Assembly: GCA_045110315.1 (NCBI GenBank)
Contig: JBGCFY010000033.1
Coordinates: 1-64,000, forward strand
From: CALFBG01 sp045110315
Lineage (GTDB): Bacteria > Bacteroidota > Bacteroidia > Chitinophagales > Saprospiraceae
Length of the DNA stretch: 64,000 nucleotides
Direction of reading: 5' to 3'
Shown here piece after piece: positions 8,620 to 17,497 of this stretch. The notes under the pieces were generated by a model. That model saw only the letters and a program-made list of their open reading frames with translations. It was not told where the DNA came from and did not search any database. Numbering within the stretch: the stretch's first letter is position 1; each line of letters starts with the position of its first letter. The position numbers were made by a program, and so were the translations under genes.

Positions 8620-9744
8620 ATGACACACCGACTATTGATTTGTTTAGGCTTATTCGCCTTCAGCTTAAGTTCTTGCGCTCAAAAAACGCCAACGACAAAG
8701 GGAAAGGAAACGACGAAAGAAAAAGAAGGAACAACCGTTTTATACAAGGATGACATGAGCGAAAAAGAAGGACTCGCAAAAGCTACTTTTGGTGCCGGAT
8801 GTTTCTGGTGCGTAGAGGCAGTCTTCCAAGAAGTCGAAGGTGTTTACGCTGTAATTTCTGGCTATACCGGCGGAAAAGTTAAAAACCCAACGTACAAAGC
8901 AATCACTACGGGCACAACCGGTCACGCCGAAGTAGCACAAATTACCTACGATCCCAAAGTCATCCCGTACGAAGTGCTACTCGATGTTTTTTGGACAACC
9001 CACGACCCAACTACGCTGAATCGACAAGGAGCTGATCGCGGCACACAATATCGTTCTGCAATTTTTTATCACGACGAAGCGCAGAAAACGATCGCAGAAA
9101 AATCTAAACGTGAGGTGGCAGGAAAACTCTGGGAAGATCCTGTAGTAACTGAAATTACAGCGTTAGGTGATTTCTATGTAGCAGAAGATTATCATCAAGA
9201 TTTCTACAGTCTAAATCCCGAGTATGGCTATTGCGTCGCAGTCATCAATCCTAAGTTAGCAAAACTAAGAGCTAAGTTTGCGGATCGCTTAAAAGGAGCA
9301 ACAGCTTCGAGTACCTCAAAAGAAATGCCATTTGAAAAGATCGTTAAATCGGAAAAAGAATGGCGAAAAGAATTGTCCGCAGAAGCGTTTAACGTATTGA
9401 GAAAAAAAGGAACAGAACGCCCTTTCACCGGAGAATTATTAAAGAATAAAACTGCTGGAACTTACGTTTGTAATGCTTGCAAATTTCCACTTTTCGATTC
9501 AAAAACAAAGTTTAAATCAGGGACGGGATGGCCAAGTTTTTTCCAGCCGTTAAACGACTATTGCGTGGCAGAAGAAAGTGATAATGCTTATGGTATGCGC
9601 CGTGTAGAAGTGCTATGCGCGCGTTGTGATGGTCACTTAGGTCACGTTTTTGAAGATGGTCCAAAGCCTACTGGATTACGCTATTGCATCAATTCGGTGT
9701 CCTTGGATTTTGTGGAAAAAGATAAAAATAAAGCTCAAAAATAA
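8620..9744 (+). CDS. msrAB: Lipoprotein MsrA-MsrB fusion (bifunctional methionine sulfoxide reductase)
   Basis: A 374-aa fusion that reduces both S and R epimers of methionine sulfoxide. A lipoprotein signal (LGLFAFSLSSC, Cys19) places it in the cell envelope. The MsrA domain (about 50-215) has GCFWCVE with Cys61. The MsrB domain (about 240-368) has the zinc pairs CNAC and CARC, GTGWPSF and the catalytic RYCINS Cys356. A terminator lies 76 nt downstream. Together with the upstream cytosolic MsrA it provides oxidative repair on both sides of the inner membrane. Electrons must reach it across the membrane; no dedicated partner is encoded nearby. Confidence 0.93.
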   Translation: MTHRLLICLGLFAFSLSSCAQKTPTTKGKETTKEKEGTTVLYKDDMSEKEGLAKATFGAGCFWCVEAVFQEVEGVYAVISGYTGGKVKNPTYKAITTGTTGHAEVAQITYDPKVIPYEVLLDVFWTTHDPTTLNRQGADRGTQYRSAIFYHDEAQKTIAEKSKREVAGKLWEDPVVTEITALGDFYVAEDYHQDFYSLNPEYGYCVAVINPKLAKLRAKFADRLKGATASSTSKEMPFEKIVKSEKEWRKELSAEAFNVLRKKGTERPFTGELLKNKTAGTYVCNACKFPLFDSKTKFKSGTGWPSFFQPLNDYCVAEESDNAYGMRRVEVLCARCDGHLGHVFEDGPKPTGLRYCINSVSLDFVEKDKNKAQK

Positions 9745-9820
9745 CGATTGTTTTAGCAGGCCTGAATAAGCACTGACACCAAAGTAAGTTCTTATCGTTT
9801 TCAAACAATTTCTTTTCTAA

Positions 9821-9863
9821 AATGCTCAATCTATGTACACCTAGATTGAGCATTATTTTTTTA
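9821..9863 (+). terminator. Rho-independent terminator after msrAB
   Basis: The arms AATGCTCAATCTA and TAGATTGAGCATT form a 13-bp stem with an 8-nt loop, followed by a T-rich tail (ATTTTTTTAA). Confidence 0.9.
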
Positions 9864-9910
9864 ACTTTGAGTTTCTTCCTGTCGTTAGTTTAAAAATTAC
9901 CGTACACCTT

Positions 9911-10426
9911 ATGCCTAAAAATGTAGAAATTAAAGCTCGTTGTCAACAAATCGACCAAATCAGAACTATCTTAGAAAATAGACAGGCTGATTTTAAAGGA
10001 ATTGATCACCAAATTGATACTTACTTCAACGTTCCACAGGGAAGAATGAAACTGCGGGAAGGAAATATTGAAAATAACCTCATCCACTATCTTCGTTCTG
10101 ATCAGGCTGGACCAAAAACTTCTACCGTTACGCTCTATCAATCGCAACCCGACTCTTCTTTAAAAATACTGCTCGCACAAGCCTTGGGTGTGATGACGAC
10201 CGTTGATAAAAAACGAGCGATTTATTATCTCAAAAATGTCAAATTTCATTTGGATGAAGTGGAGCAGTTGGGCAATTTCGTGGAGATTGAAGCCATTGAT
10301 ACAGATGGCAGTATTTCGGAAGCGACGCTTTTAGAGCAATGTCAGTACTACTTAGATTTGTTTCAAATCAAAGCTGCAGATCTTATCGAAAACTCTTATA
10401 GTGATTTGATTTTACAACATGGATAA
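9911..10426 (+). CDS. CYTH-domain protein (class IV adenylate cyclase/triphosphatase-like)
   Basis: A 171-aa single-domain CYTH protein. The N-terminal EIKAR matches the ExExK signature as xExK, followed by QIDTYF, MKLREG and a VEIEA strand typical of the tunnel fold. CYTH enzymes act on triphosphates (cAMP synthesis, thiamine or inorganic triphosphate hydrolysis), and sequence alone does not choose among them. The initial HxE part of the signature is weak here (NVEIK). The stop lies 8 nt inside the following GHMP kinase gene, so the two are translationally linked. Confidence 0.8.
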   Translation: MPKNVEIKARCQQIDQIRTILENRQADFKGIDHQIDTYFNVPQGRMKLREGNIENNLIHYLRSDQAGPKTSTVTLYQSQPDSSLKILLAQALGVMTTVDKKRAIYYLKNVKFHLDEVEQLGNFVEIEAIDTDGSISEATLLEQCQYYLDLFQIKAADLIENSYSDLILQHG

Positions 10427-11327
10427 ACAAGATTGCTTTCCCGCCAAATTGTTGCTTTTTGGAGAATATAGTATCATCAATAATTCTCAGGCGTTAGCAA
10501 TTCCTTTTGCTAAATATACTGGGTGTTGGCAATATGGTCAACGAGAAGAACAAATGAGTTTAGTGCCCTTAGCCAATTACCTCGAAAAATTAGCCCACCA
10601 AGGAAAGTTGCTCGCTCCGCTTGATCTTCCTCGTTTGCATACTGAATTGAAAAATAAGCTCATTTTTAAATCTACTATTCCACAAGGCTATGGCGTCGGT
10701 AGTTCCGGTGCACTTTGTGCAGCACTGTATCATCGTTTTGGAGAAGCCAATACGAATACTTCGCAGGATTTAATGCGTTTGAAAAAAGTCTTAGCTCAGA
10801 TTGAAAGTTATTTTCACGGCGCAAGTTCGGGAACAGACCCGCTGGTTTGTTATCTCCAGCAAGCTTTGCTCATTGAAAATAAATCTTCTATTGTTCCGCT
10901 TACGCTTCCCCCCACGCAAGCAGAGGCTCAATACCAGATTTTTTTATTGGATACTAAAATGCCGCGTGAAACGGAACCTTACGTGCAGTTATTTTTACAA
11001 CAATGTCAAGAAAAAACTTATCAACAGCAAATTGAAACGAAACTGATTCCACTCGTCCATCAAGCCATCCAGCATTTTATTCAGCGGGAAGTGGATTCGT
11101 TATTTACCAGTTTTCACGAACTCAGCAAGTTTCAGTTGGCAGCGTTCGCTCCCATGATTCCTACTCCTTTCCAAAGTATCTGGAAACAAGGGCTCGATCA
11201 AGGACTTTATAAACTTAAACTTTGTGGCGCGGGTGGCGGTGGTTTTATTTTGGGTATGACTAGTAATTTTGAACGCACACAGGAAGTCATTTCAAATTAT
11301 GAATTGATTCCCGTTTCTGCATGCTAG
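10419..11327 (+). CDS. GHMP-family kinase, mevalonate-kinase-like
   Basis: A 302-aa GHMP kinase. The N-terminal LLLFGEYSII is the usual mevalonate/phosphomevalonate kinase start. The phosphate loop GYGVGSSGAL is near residue 91, SSGTDPLVC follows in the middle, and the C-terminal Gly motif is LCGAGGGGF. Several Bacteroidota make isopentenyl diphosphate by the mevalonate route, so mevalonate kinase is the best guess, with other GHMP sugar kinases possible. The start overlaps the upstream CYTH gene by 8 nt. The downstream methyltransferase converges with a 24-nt gap. Confidence 0.82.
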   Translation: MDKQDCFPAKLLLFGEYSIINNSQALAIPFAKYTGCWQYGQREEQMSLVPLANYLEKLAHQGKLLAPLDLPRLHTELKNKLIFKSTIPQGYGVGSSGALCAALYHRFGEANTNTSQDLMRLKKVLAQIESYFHGASSGTDPLVCYLQQALLIENKSSIVPLTLPPTQAEAQYQIFLLDTKMPRETEPYVQLFLQQCQEKTYQQQIETKLIPLVHQAIQHFIQREVDSLFTSFHELSKFQLAAFAPMIPTPFQSIWKQGLDQGLYKLKLCGAGGGGFILGMTSNFERTQEVISNYELIPVSAC

Positions 11328-11351
11328 TAGTTCTATCTCGATAGGCAATAC

Positions 11352-11906
11352 TTATCGTTTTTCGCTAACCAAGACAAATGCTGGTGGAATATTAATCGGC
11401 ACAAAATTAACGTCTACATTTCCAAAGATATCCTTGTACATTTTTTTTGCTAATAAAGAATAGTGAACTTGAATATAGAGTCCACCTGGCTTTAAGTATT
11501 TGCTACATTCTCTAATGATTTTATAGCTAATTTCTTCGGGCATCATGACAAAAGGAATCGCCGAAATAATATAATCTGCCTGCTTTTTCTGGTGCTTCTC
11601 GAGGTAATGACCAATTCTTTCCGCCGAGTCTTCAATTACTTCTAAACGATCATCATCAATTTTTTTCAATAATTCACAAAAAGAATTGTGTACTTCAAAA
11701 GTTAACAATTGGCTATCCTTTTTCATACTATTGAGGATATGCTTTGTAATCACACCATCTCCTGCTCCCAATTCAACGATCGTATCCGCTTTTTTAAAAT
11801 CAACGTGACGGATCATGCCTTTACAAAGATATTTTGAACTACGGGTAATAGTACCAATCGTCTTTAAATTCTTAATGCTCTCTTTAAAAAACTTAATTTT
11901 GTTCAT
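11352..11906 (-). CDS. SAM-dependent methyltransferase, PmtA-like
   Basis: A 184-aa class I methyltransferase. The SAM-binding motif VELGAGDGVIT is near residues 44-54; an acidic residue ends the second strand (LTFEV), and IISAIPFVMM takes the place of motif IV. Length and N-terminus (TIGTITRSSKYL) match the phospholipid N-methyltransferase/rRNA-adenine-methylase-like family. Candidate substrates are a phospholipid head group or a small molecule; which one is not decided. It converges on the GHMP kinase gene. Confidence 0.8.
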   Translation of the reverse strand: MNKIKFFKESIKNLKTIGTITRSSKYLCKGMIRHVDFKKADTIVELGAGDGVITKHILNSMKKDSQLLTFEVHNSFCELLKKIDDDRLEVIEDSAERIGHYLEKHQKKQADYIISAIPFVMMPEEISYKIIRECSKYLKPGGLYIQVHYSLLAKKMYKDIFGNVDVNFVPINIPPAFVLVSEKR

Positions 11907-12033
11907 AAAATAAATTTAAGCCAAGGTACAAATAGCCCCACAAATTAGGGAAATAACCCATCAATGCTACCTGTTGATAAAAAATATAGCTTCTAAAGTT
12001 AACACAAACTACTAAGAAACCTACTTCTATATC

Positions 12034-14253
12034 CTATTCTTGTACTGTGTAGTTCAAATAATTCTTTAAATCTCGATAATCTTCACTGTAAAAATTAGCC
12101 TCAATTCTGGAAATTCGAATCCCATTCAAGTAAGGAACTACGAAAACTCCTTCGACGCCCTTTTCTTGTAATTCTCGTCTCAAGCGTTCTGCCAAAACGA
12201 ATTTTTTATATAAACCTACCGTGTATTTGTAATATTCAGAAGCAGCCCCCGACTCTATCAAAGGATTGGGATAGTCCAAAATCAAATTACCGTTATACAT
12301 TTGCTTGATTGAAGCCAATTGTACTTTATAAGAAAGCCCTTCAACCTTTGCTCGGTAATTCCAACCCGCCGAATCAATCATACTTTTTGCAACTTCGGGA
12401 GTAACATAATTAGCACGAACAGGGTTATCTTTCAATTGATACAACTGTACATCAATTCTTCGGTTAATCGCAATCCCTTTGGCATTAGGTCCACCGGCTA
12501 TCCTATTTTTAGCCAACGGATAATTCCAACCGGCTCCTTTTAAAAGAATATTTCCCGCACGAATGCCATTTCTGGTTAAAAAACCCGCAACCTTTTCTGC
12601 ACGCTTAATGGAGAAAAATAAATCAAACTTTGCCGGTCCTTCTTTATCATTATTACTTGTCAACGCCACTTTTAAACGAGGATAAGTTTTCATTAAAGTT
12701 ACCAACTGATTTAAAGTTTGTAAATTCTCCTCGTTGAATAAGTCTTGGTCATTACTATAATATAAAGGAGCTACCGTTACCTCAATCATTTCCTCTTCCG
12801 AGAAGCTAGGACCTTCATATTCTGGAGATGCCGTTTCGTAAATGCTAGATTCTGCCGTTACTTCTGGTGGATTGAGCTGATTAAGACCTCCAAAAACCAG
12901 TGGCGTAGCGTAATCTTTTTGCTCTTCTTGATAACGTTTGAAATAAGCTACGTACAAATCTCTTTTCCCATAACCTATTTTCCGTGCCGATGCATAGAAT
13001 GCCCGCAGACCATCTTTTGCCAATTTAAACCCAGAATCATCGGCAGCAGAATTAATTGGAAGTCCTAAATTAACTGGCGTTGACCAAGTTTGCTTTGCTT
13101 CGTCAAATTTTGCTTTAAAAATATCCAAACCGCCAATACTTCGTCGACAATGGTTCGAACTAAAGTATAAACTATGACCATCTTTTGCTAAGAAAGGGGA
13201 GACCTCATCGTACGCGGAATTAATAGTAGCACCTAAATTCTCCGCCGCCGTCCAAACCCCTTGATGCGCAATACTTATGTAAAGGTCACTTCCCCCAAAT
13301 CCACCCGCTCTCCTACTCGAAAATAAAACAATCGTATCGTTAAAAAAATAAGGTGTACCATCTCCTTGCTCAAAAATCATTTCACTTTTAAAACTTGGTG
13401 GAAATAAATTTTGAGCCTCCGTATTCTTGAAAGTATCAACATAAGCAACACCGCTATACAAGCTTGGTCCTTTAAAAAAATACAGCACAGAACCATTGCT
13501 GTTGAAATCTAATACAACATCGTGCCGCGGACTATTAATTAAGGGATTGAAAGGGTAGCTTTGAATCCAAGTACCATTCACCACCTTGGTGCTGTACATA
13601 TCTGAGCTATACTTTCCGTAAACCTCGTCCACCAGTCCGTCTTCGTCTCTCAAGCCTCCAACCGTGCCTCGGCGCGCCGAGGAAAAGTAAATTTTATCTT
13701 CGTAGTTTGGACTAAAAACAGGACCAAAATCATCTCCTTTACTGTTCACTCGTTCCCCTAAATTTTCTACGATAGCTAGCTCTGTCTGGTATTTAACCTC
13801 CATTCCTACCGCACAACGACGAATATCATCAATAATCATTCGGCGACTTTCGTCACTTTGTCGAATTTCGCCAAGATACTTTTTATATTGAGTAATCGCC
13901 TCTTTAAATTTCTTTTCTGCGTGAGCTACTTTACCCCAATAAAGATAGGTTAGTGGATCAGGGTTCCGATCGTTTTCTATGATGTGATTAAGGAAACGCT
14001 TTGCTTGCGTCAATTGATTCGCCTCGTAGGAAGATATTGCTACCTTCAGTTTGACGTCCAAGTCATCGGGTTTAAGCCGATGATATTTTAAGTAAGCTTC
14101 TAATGCTTCCCGATACTTTGCTTTTTCAAAATAAGTAGCAGCTTTCTCTTTTATTTTTCTCGCAGATTGAGCACTAACACTAGTAAGCATACTTCCTACA
14201 AAAAAAACCAATAAGCAGTATTTTAAATTCATATCAAGCTTAAGTTTAAACAT
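12034..14253 (-). CDS. OmpA-family envelope protein: TPR, PD40 repeats, OmpA-like and SPOR-like domains
   Basis: Up to 739 aa. A second in-frame ATG at 14232 gives a cleaner signal peptide (MNLKYCLLVFFVGSML...SAQ) and may be the true start. After the signal come TPR helices (about 33-150), PD40/WD40-like propeller repeats (about 175-440; FSPNYEDKIYFSSAR, FLAKDGHSLYFSSN), and an OmpA-like peptidoglycan-binding region (about 510-620, SIKRAEKV, NRRIDV). A C-terminal segment (about 650-735) starts YKVQLAS and ends in NGIRISR, resembling a SPOR domain. This layout recalls PorE of type IX secretion, but PorE has a different linker domain and no SPOR-like end. Probable role: linking an outer-membrane assembly to the cell wall. 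Confidence 0.85.
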   Translation of the reverse strand: MFKLKLDMNLKYCLLVFFVGSMLTSVSAQSARKIKEKAATYFEKAKYREALEAYLKYHRLKPDDLDVKLKVAISSYEANQLTQAKRFLNHIIENDRNPDPLTYLYWGKVAHAEKKFKEAITQYKKYLGEIRQSDESRRMIIDDIRRCAVGMEVKYQTELAIVENLGERVNSKGDDFGPVFSPNYEDKIYFSSARRGTVGGLRDEDGLVDEVYGKYSSDMYSTKVVNGTWIQSYPFNPLINSPRHDVVLDFNSNGSVLYFFKGPSLYSGVAYVDTFKNTEAQNLFPPSFKSEMIFEQGDGTPYFFNDTIVLFSSRRAGGFGGSDLYISIAHQGVWTAAENLGATINSAYDEVSPFLAKDGHSLYFSSNHCRRSIGGLDIFKAKFDEAKQTWSTPVNLGLPINSAADDSGFKLAKDGLRAFYASARKIGYGKRDLYVAYFKRYQEEQKDYATPLVFGGLNQLNPPEVTAESSIYETASPEYEGPSFSEEEMIEVTVAPLYYSNDQDLFNEENLQTLNQLVTLMKTYPRLKVALTSNNDKEGPAKFDLFFSIKRAEKVAGFLTRNGIRAGNILLKGAGWNYPLAKNRIAGGPNAKGIAINRRIDVQLYQLKDNPVRANYVTPEVAKSMIDSAGWNYRAKVEGLSYKVQLASIKQMYNGNLILDYPNPLIESGAASEYYKYTVGLYKKFVLAERLRRELQEKGVEGVFVVPYLNGIRISRIEANFYSEDYRDLKNYLNYTVQE

Positions 14254-14759
14254 TCAGAATCAGAAGCTGTTTTAAATTGATGCTAGTAATCGAACCGACG
14301 TATTAATCATTAGAGAAGGTAAAGTGGGAGAATTAGAACAAGGTTGTTTCAATTGCCAAAATTATAGCAATGAAAAACAGGAGAACTGATTCGCAATACT
14401 TCTCCTTGTCATCCGACAAGTACAGGTATTAAGACCTAATTTTTAAACAACTTCTCACTTTAGAATAAGACAAATAATCTATTCCTAGTGGATTTTCGTG
14501 AAGGAGTTTACTCAAAGTGATTTGTTGCCGTATTTACAGGCTTTTACCTGACCGGTTCTATTAAATACATCTTGTAATAAAGCTTAGTTGAAGTTTTATT
14601 ACTATGTATCTAACGATCAAGTTTTGCTAAGAAAAAGTATTTACACAGGGAAATAGCACTAAAACCAAGCTATTTCCCTGCATTTTTTATGGTAAGTACA
14701 CAAATTTATTTTGCAACAGCATATTTTACAATCCTGTTTATACATTTAAATAATGCGTA
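14254..14759. other. Intergenic region between two minus-strand genes
   Basis: 506 bp with no credible gene. It should contain the promoter of the OmpA-family gene, and next to the E2 gene it holds the hairpin listed at 14646-14688. It includes one copy of the dispersed TTTTAAACAACTTC element (14441-14454). Confidence 0.5.
14646..14688. terminator. Strong hairpin terminator downstream of the E2 gene
   Basis: A perfect 12-bp stem (CAGGGAAATAGC / GCTATTTCCCTG) with an 11-nt loop. The plus strand continues with CATTTTTTA, the minus strand with a weaker TGTAAATAC tail. Its place 70 nt past the E2 stop suggests it ends that minus-strand transcript, although the T run is better on the plus strand. 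Confidence 0.65.
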
Positions 14760-16091
14760 CTAAATCGTTTGTTGATCATCAAAAGCTTCCAAGTAATCGC
14801 CAATACGACGCAAGAATGATCCACCTAAGAAACCATCCACTACCCTATGGTCATAAGACAAGGACATAAACATTAACTGTCGAACTGCAATCACATCTCC
14901 ATATTCCGTTTCCATCACCGCCGGCTTCTTTCTAATCGCGCCTACCGCTAAAATAGCTACTTGTGGTTGATTGATAATCGGTGTTCCCATTACATTCCCA
15001 AAAGTACCTACATTGGTCAACGTAAAAGTACCGCCTTGTATTTCTTCGGGCTTCAACTTGTTTGCTCTAGCCCGTTTTGCTAAATCGTTTACGGATTTCG
15101 TTAATCCCATCAAGTTTAGGTGATCGGCATTCTTGATTACGGGGACAATTAAGTTTCCAGAAGGTAATGCCGCAGCCATACCGATGTTCAAGTTTTTCTT
15201 TACGATAATATTTGATCCATCAACGGAAACGTTTACCATCGGAAAATCCCGTAATGCTTTCGCTACAGCCTCAATAAAAATCGGCGTAAAGGTAATTTTT
15301 TCACCGTATTTACTTTGGAATTCTTTTTTAACTCGATTTCTCCAATTTACGAGATTCGTTACGTCAACTTCTATAAAAGAAGTAACGTGTGGAGAAGTAT
15401 GCTTAGACATCACCATGTGATCGGCGATTAACTTCCGCATTCTGCCCATTTCTACAATTTCTTCCCCTCCATTCGTACTTACCGCTTTCTGAGTCACTGG
15501 AGGAGAGACACTCTTCGCCGCAACTGACGGAGCAGGAGCAGTTTGAGTAGTTTGTTGTCTATTCGCTACGAAAGCAAGCATATCATGCTTGGTCACTCGA
15601 CCATTTTTCCCTGATCCGGCGATACGATCTAGTTCTGCCATACTAATACTTTCCGCTTTAGCGATGTTACGCACCAACGGAGAATAAAATCTACCACTAG
15701 TAGAAGGCATTGCAGCTTCCGACGTCATTACCGTTGCCGTTACCGGTTCTTGCCGAGGAACAGACTGCTCTACAGCGGGTGTAGCTACGCCATTTGTAGA
15801 TGGAATGGTAGCCTGTGCAGGTGCGGGAGTACTACTACCTACTTCTTCCCCTTCCGTTGCAATGATAGCAATTACTTTCCCTACGCCAACGACTTCGTCT
15901 TCTTTAAATAAAATTTCAGCAATCGTCCCACTAACGGGAGACGGTACCTCTGAATCAACTTTATCCGTCGCAATCTCAAGAATAGTATCGTCCACTTCTA
16001 CCGTATCACCTACATTCTTCACCCACTTAAGGATGGTAGCTTCTATTATACTTTCTCCCATTTTGGGCATAATCAATTCTACCTGAGCCAT
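14760..16091 (-). CDS. Dihydrolipoamide acyltransferase (E2) of a 2-oxoacid dehydrogenase complex
   Basis: A 443-aa E2. The N-terminal lipoyl domain carries Lys44 in EIATDKVDSE; an Ala/Pro/Thr-rich linker follows; a peripheral subunit-binding domain lies at about 134-172 (SPLVRNIAKAE...GRVTKHD). The catalytic acyltransferase domain (about 210-440) has the active-site motif DHRVVDG. It transfers acyl groups to CoA in the pyruvate, branched-chain or 2-oxoglutarate dehydrogenase complex. No E1 or E3 gene is adjacent, so the complex cannot be named; branched-chain (BkdB-like) or pyruvate are the likeliest. cinA lies 128 nt upstream on the same strand. Confidence 0.9.
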   Translation of the reverse strand: MAQVELIMPKMGESIIEATILKWVKNVGDTVEVDDTILEIATDKVDSEVPSPVSGTIAEILFKEDEVVGVGKVIAIIATEGEEVGSSTPAPAQATIPSTNGVATPAVEQSVPRQEPVTATVMTSEAAMPSTSGRFYSPLVRNIAKAESISMAELDRIAGSGKNGRVTKHDMLAFVANRQQTTQTAPAPSVAAKSVSPPVTQKAVSTNGGEEIVEMGRMRKLIADHMVMSKHTSPHVTSFIEVDVTNLVNWRNRVKKEFQSKYGEKITFTPIFIEAVAKALRDFPMVNVSVDGSNIIVKKNLNIGMAAALPSGNLIVPVIKNADHLNLMGLTKSVNDLAKRARANKLKPEEIQGGTFTLTNVGTFGNVMGTPIINQPQVAILAVGAIRKKPAVMETEYGDVIAVRQLMFMSLSYDHRVVDGFLGGSFLRRIGDYLEAFDDQQTI

Positions 16092-16219
16092 ATCTTTTTA
16101 ATTTGGATTAAATTTGGTTTTTAATTTGGTGCTTGTAAGGCGTAGTTTTAGAAGTTGCTTGTGACAGCTTCTTTGCGAAAATCTCCTGTTTCCGCAATCA
16201 GCCCACAAAATTAAGGGAA

Positions 16220-17461
16220 TTATTTTGCTATTAAAAATTTTCGAATCATATTCAAGGCGCTATTTGCCGTGTATTCGATATTTTTCAAGCGATCCTTCCC
16301 CAATTGAAGTTTTAAAGTTTGATATTCTGTCTGATTCCCGACGGCAATCCAAATCGTTCCTACCGGTTTTTCCTCCGTTCCGCCCGTCGGTCCTGCAATT
16401 CCGGAAGTCGCCACCGCGATATCCGTGCCTAAACGAGTCACTGCTCCACGAACCATCGCAATTACTGTTTTTTCACTGACGGCACCTTCCGTTTCCAAAA
16501 TGGTCGCTGGCACCGCTAATTGATCTATCTTTACTTGATTATCATAAGCAATAATGGAGCCTTTAAAATAAGCGGAAGCACCTGCAATCGAAGTAATCCG
16601 ATGCGCTAAATATCCCCCCGTACAACTTTCTGCCGTGGACAGCGTCTTTTTTTGTGCGACTAGCAATCGTCCAATAGCAGCTTCTAAGGTATCTTCCCCA
16701 TAACCAAAAATTAAATCGGGCAATAATTCCTTCAATTCTTCCACTTTTTGTGTCAACAACTGATTTAATTGTTGTTCATCCGCTCCTCTTGCCGTCAATC
16801 GTAAACGAACTTTGCCTAATGAGGGCAGAAAAGCCAATTTAAGTTCAGAAGGCAAACCCAATTCAAAATCCGAAATTCGAGCATTGATTCTAGATTCTCC
16901 CTCTCCCGCAGTAAGCACCGTGCGGTGAGCAATTGGTTGAGAAGGATAATTAGCCTTTAAGGCTGGCAATACTTCCTCCGTCATCAAATACTTCATTTCA
17001 TAAGGGACGCCAGGCATAGAAATCATAACCTTATTCCCTTTATTAAACCACATTCCTGGCGCTGTTCCCATCTTATTTTTTAACAAGGTTGCATTTTCGG
17101 GCATGTAGCATTGTAGGCGATGGGCTTCGGTAGATTTTCGTCCCCAACGTTCAAACATTCGTAAGATTCGTTCGTAAGTTTCATCGCTAAAGACCATTCC
17201 TACTCCAAAATAATCGGCAATCGCTTGCTTGGTAATATCATCTTTAGTTGGCCCTAAGCCTCCCGTTACCAAAATAACATCCACCGCAGCAAAAGCATCA
17301 TCAATGGCACGCGTAATAGCCTCGTGCGTATCACTCACTGAAAAAATAGCTTCAATCTCAATACCTTGTAAATTTAATTGCTGCGCCATCCACGCAGAAT
17401 TAGTATCTATTATTTGTCCAATCAGTATTTCATCTCCAATCGTTACAATTCTTGCTCTCAT
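16220..17461 (-). CDS. cinA: CinA-family protein (nicotinamide mononucleotide deamidase)
   Basis: A 413-aa two-domain CinA. The N-terminal molybdopterin-binding-like domain (1-170) begins ARIVTIGDEILIGQIIDTNSAW and includes VTGGLGPTKDD. The C-terminal PncC/CinA domain (about 250-410) contains STAESCTGG and ATSGIAGPTGG. The family recycles NMN to NaMN and hydrolyses ADP-ribose; older names link it to competence. It sits 36 nt after birA on the same strand and is probably co-transcribed with it. Full length, no oddities. Confidence 0.93.
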   Translation of the reverse strand: MRARIVTIGDEILIGQIIDTNSAWMAQQLNLQGIEIEAIFSVSDTHEAITRAIDDAFAAVDVILVTGGLGPTKDDITKQAIADYFGVGMVFSDETYERILRMFERWGRKSTEAHRLQCYMPENATLLKNKMGTAPGMWFNKGNKVMISMPGVPYEMKYLMTEEVLPALKANYPSQPIAHRTVLTAGEGESRINARISDFELGLPSELKLAFLPSLGKVRLRLTARGADEQQLNQLLTQKVEELKELLPDLIFGYGEDTLEAAIGRLLVAQKKTLSTAESCTGGYLAHRITSIAGASAYFKGSIIAYDNQVKIDQLAVPATILETEGAVSEKTVIAMVRGAVTRLGTDIAVATSGIAGPTGGTEEKPVGTIWIAVGNQTEYQTLKLQLGKDRLKNIEYTANSALNMIRKFLIAK

Positions 17462-17497
17462 CTAATGTTTAGTTCCGAATTTATTTTGCAATATTGC

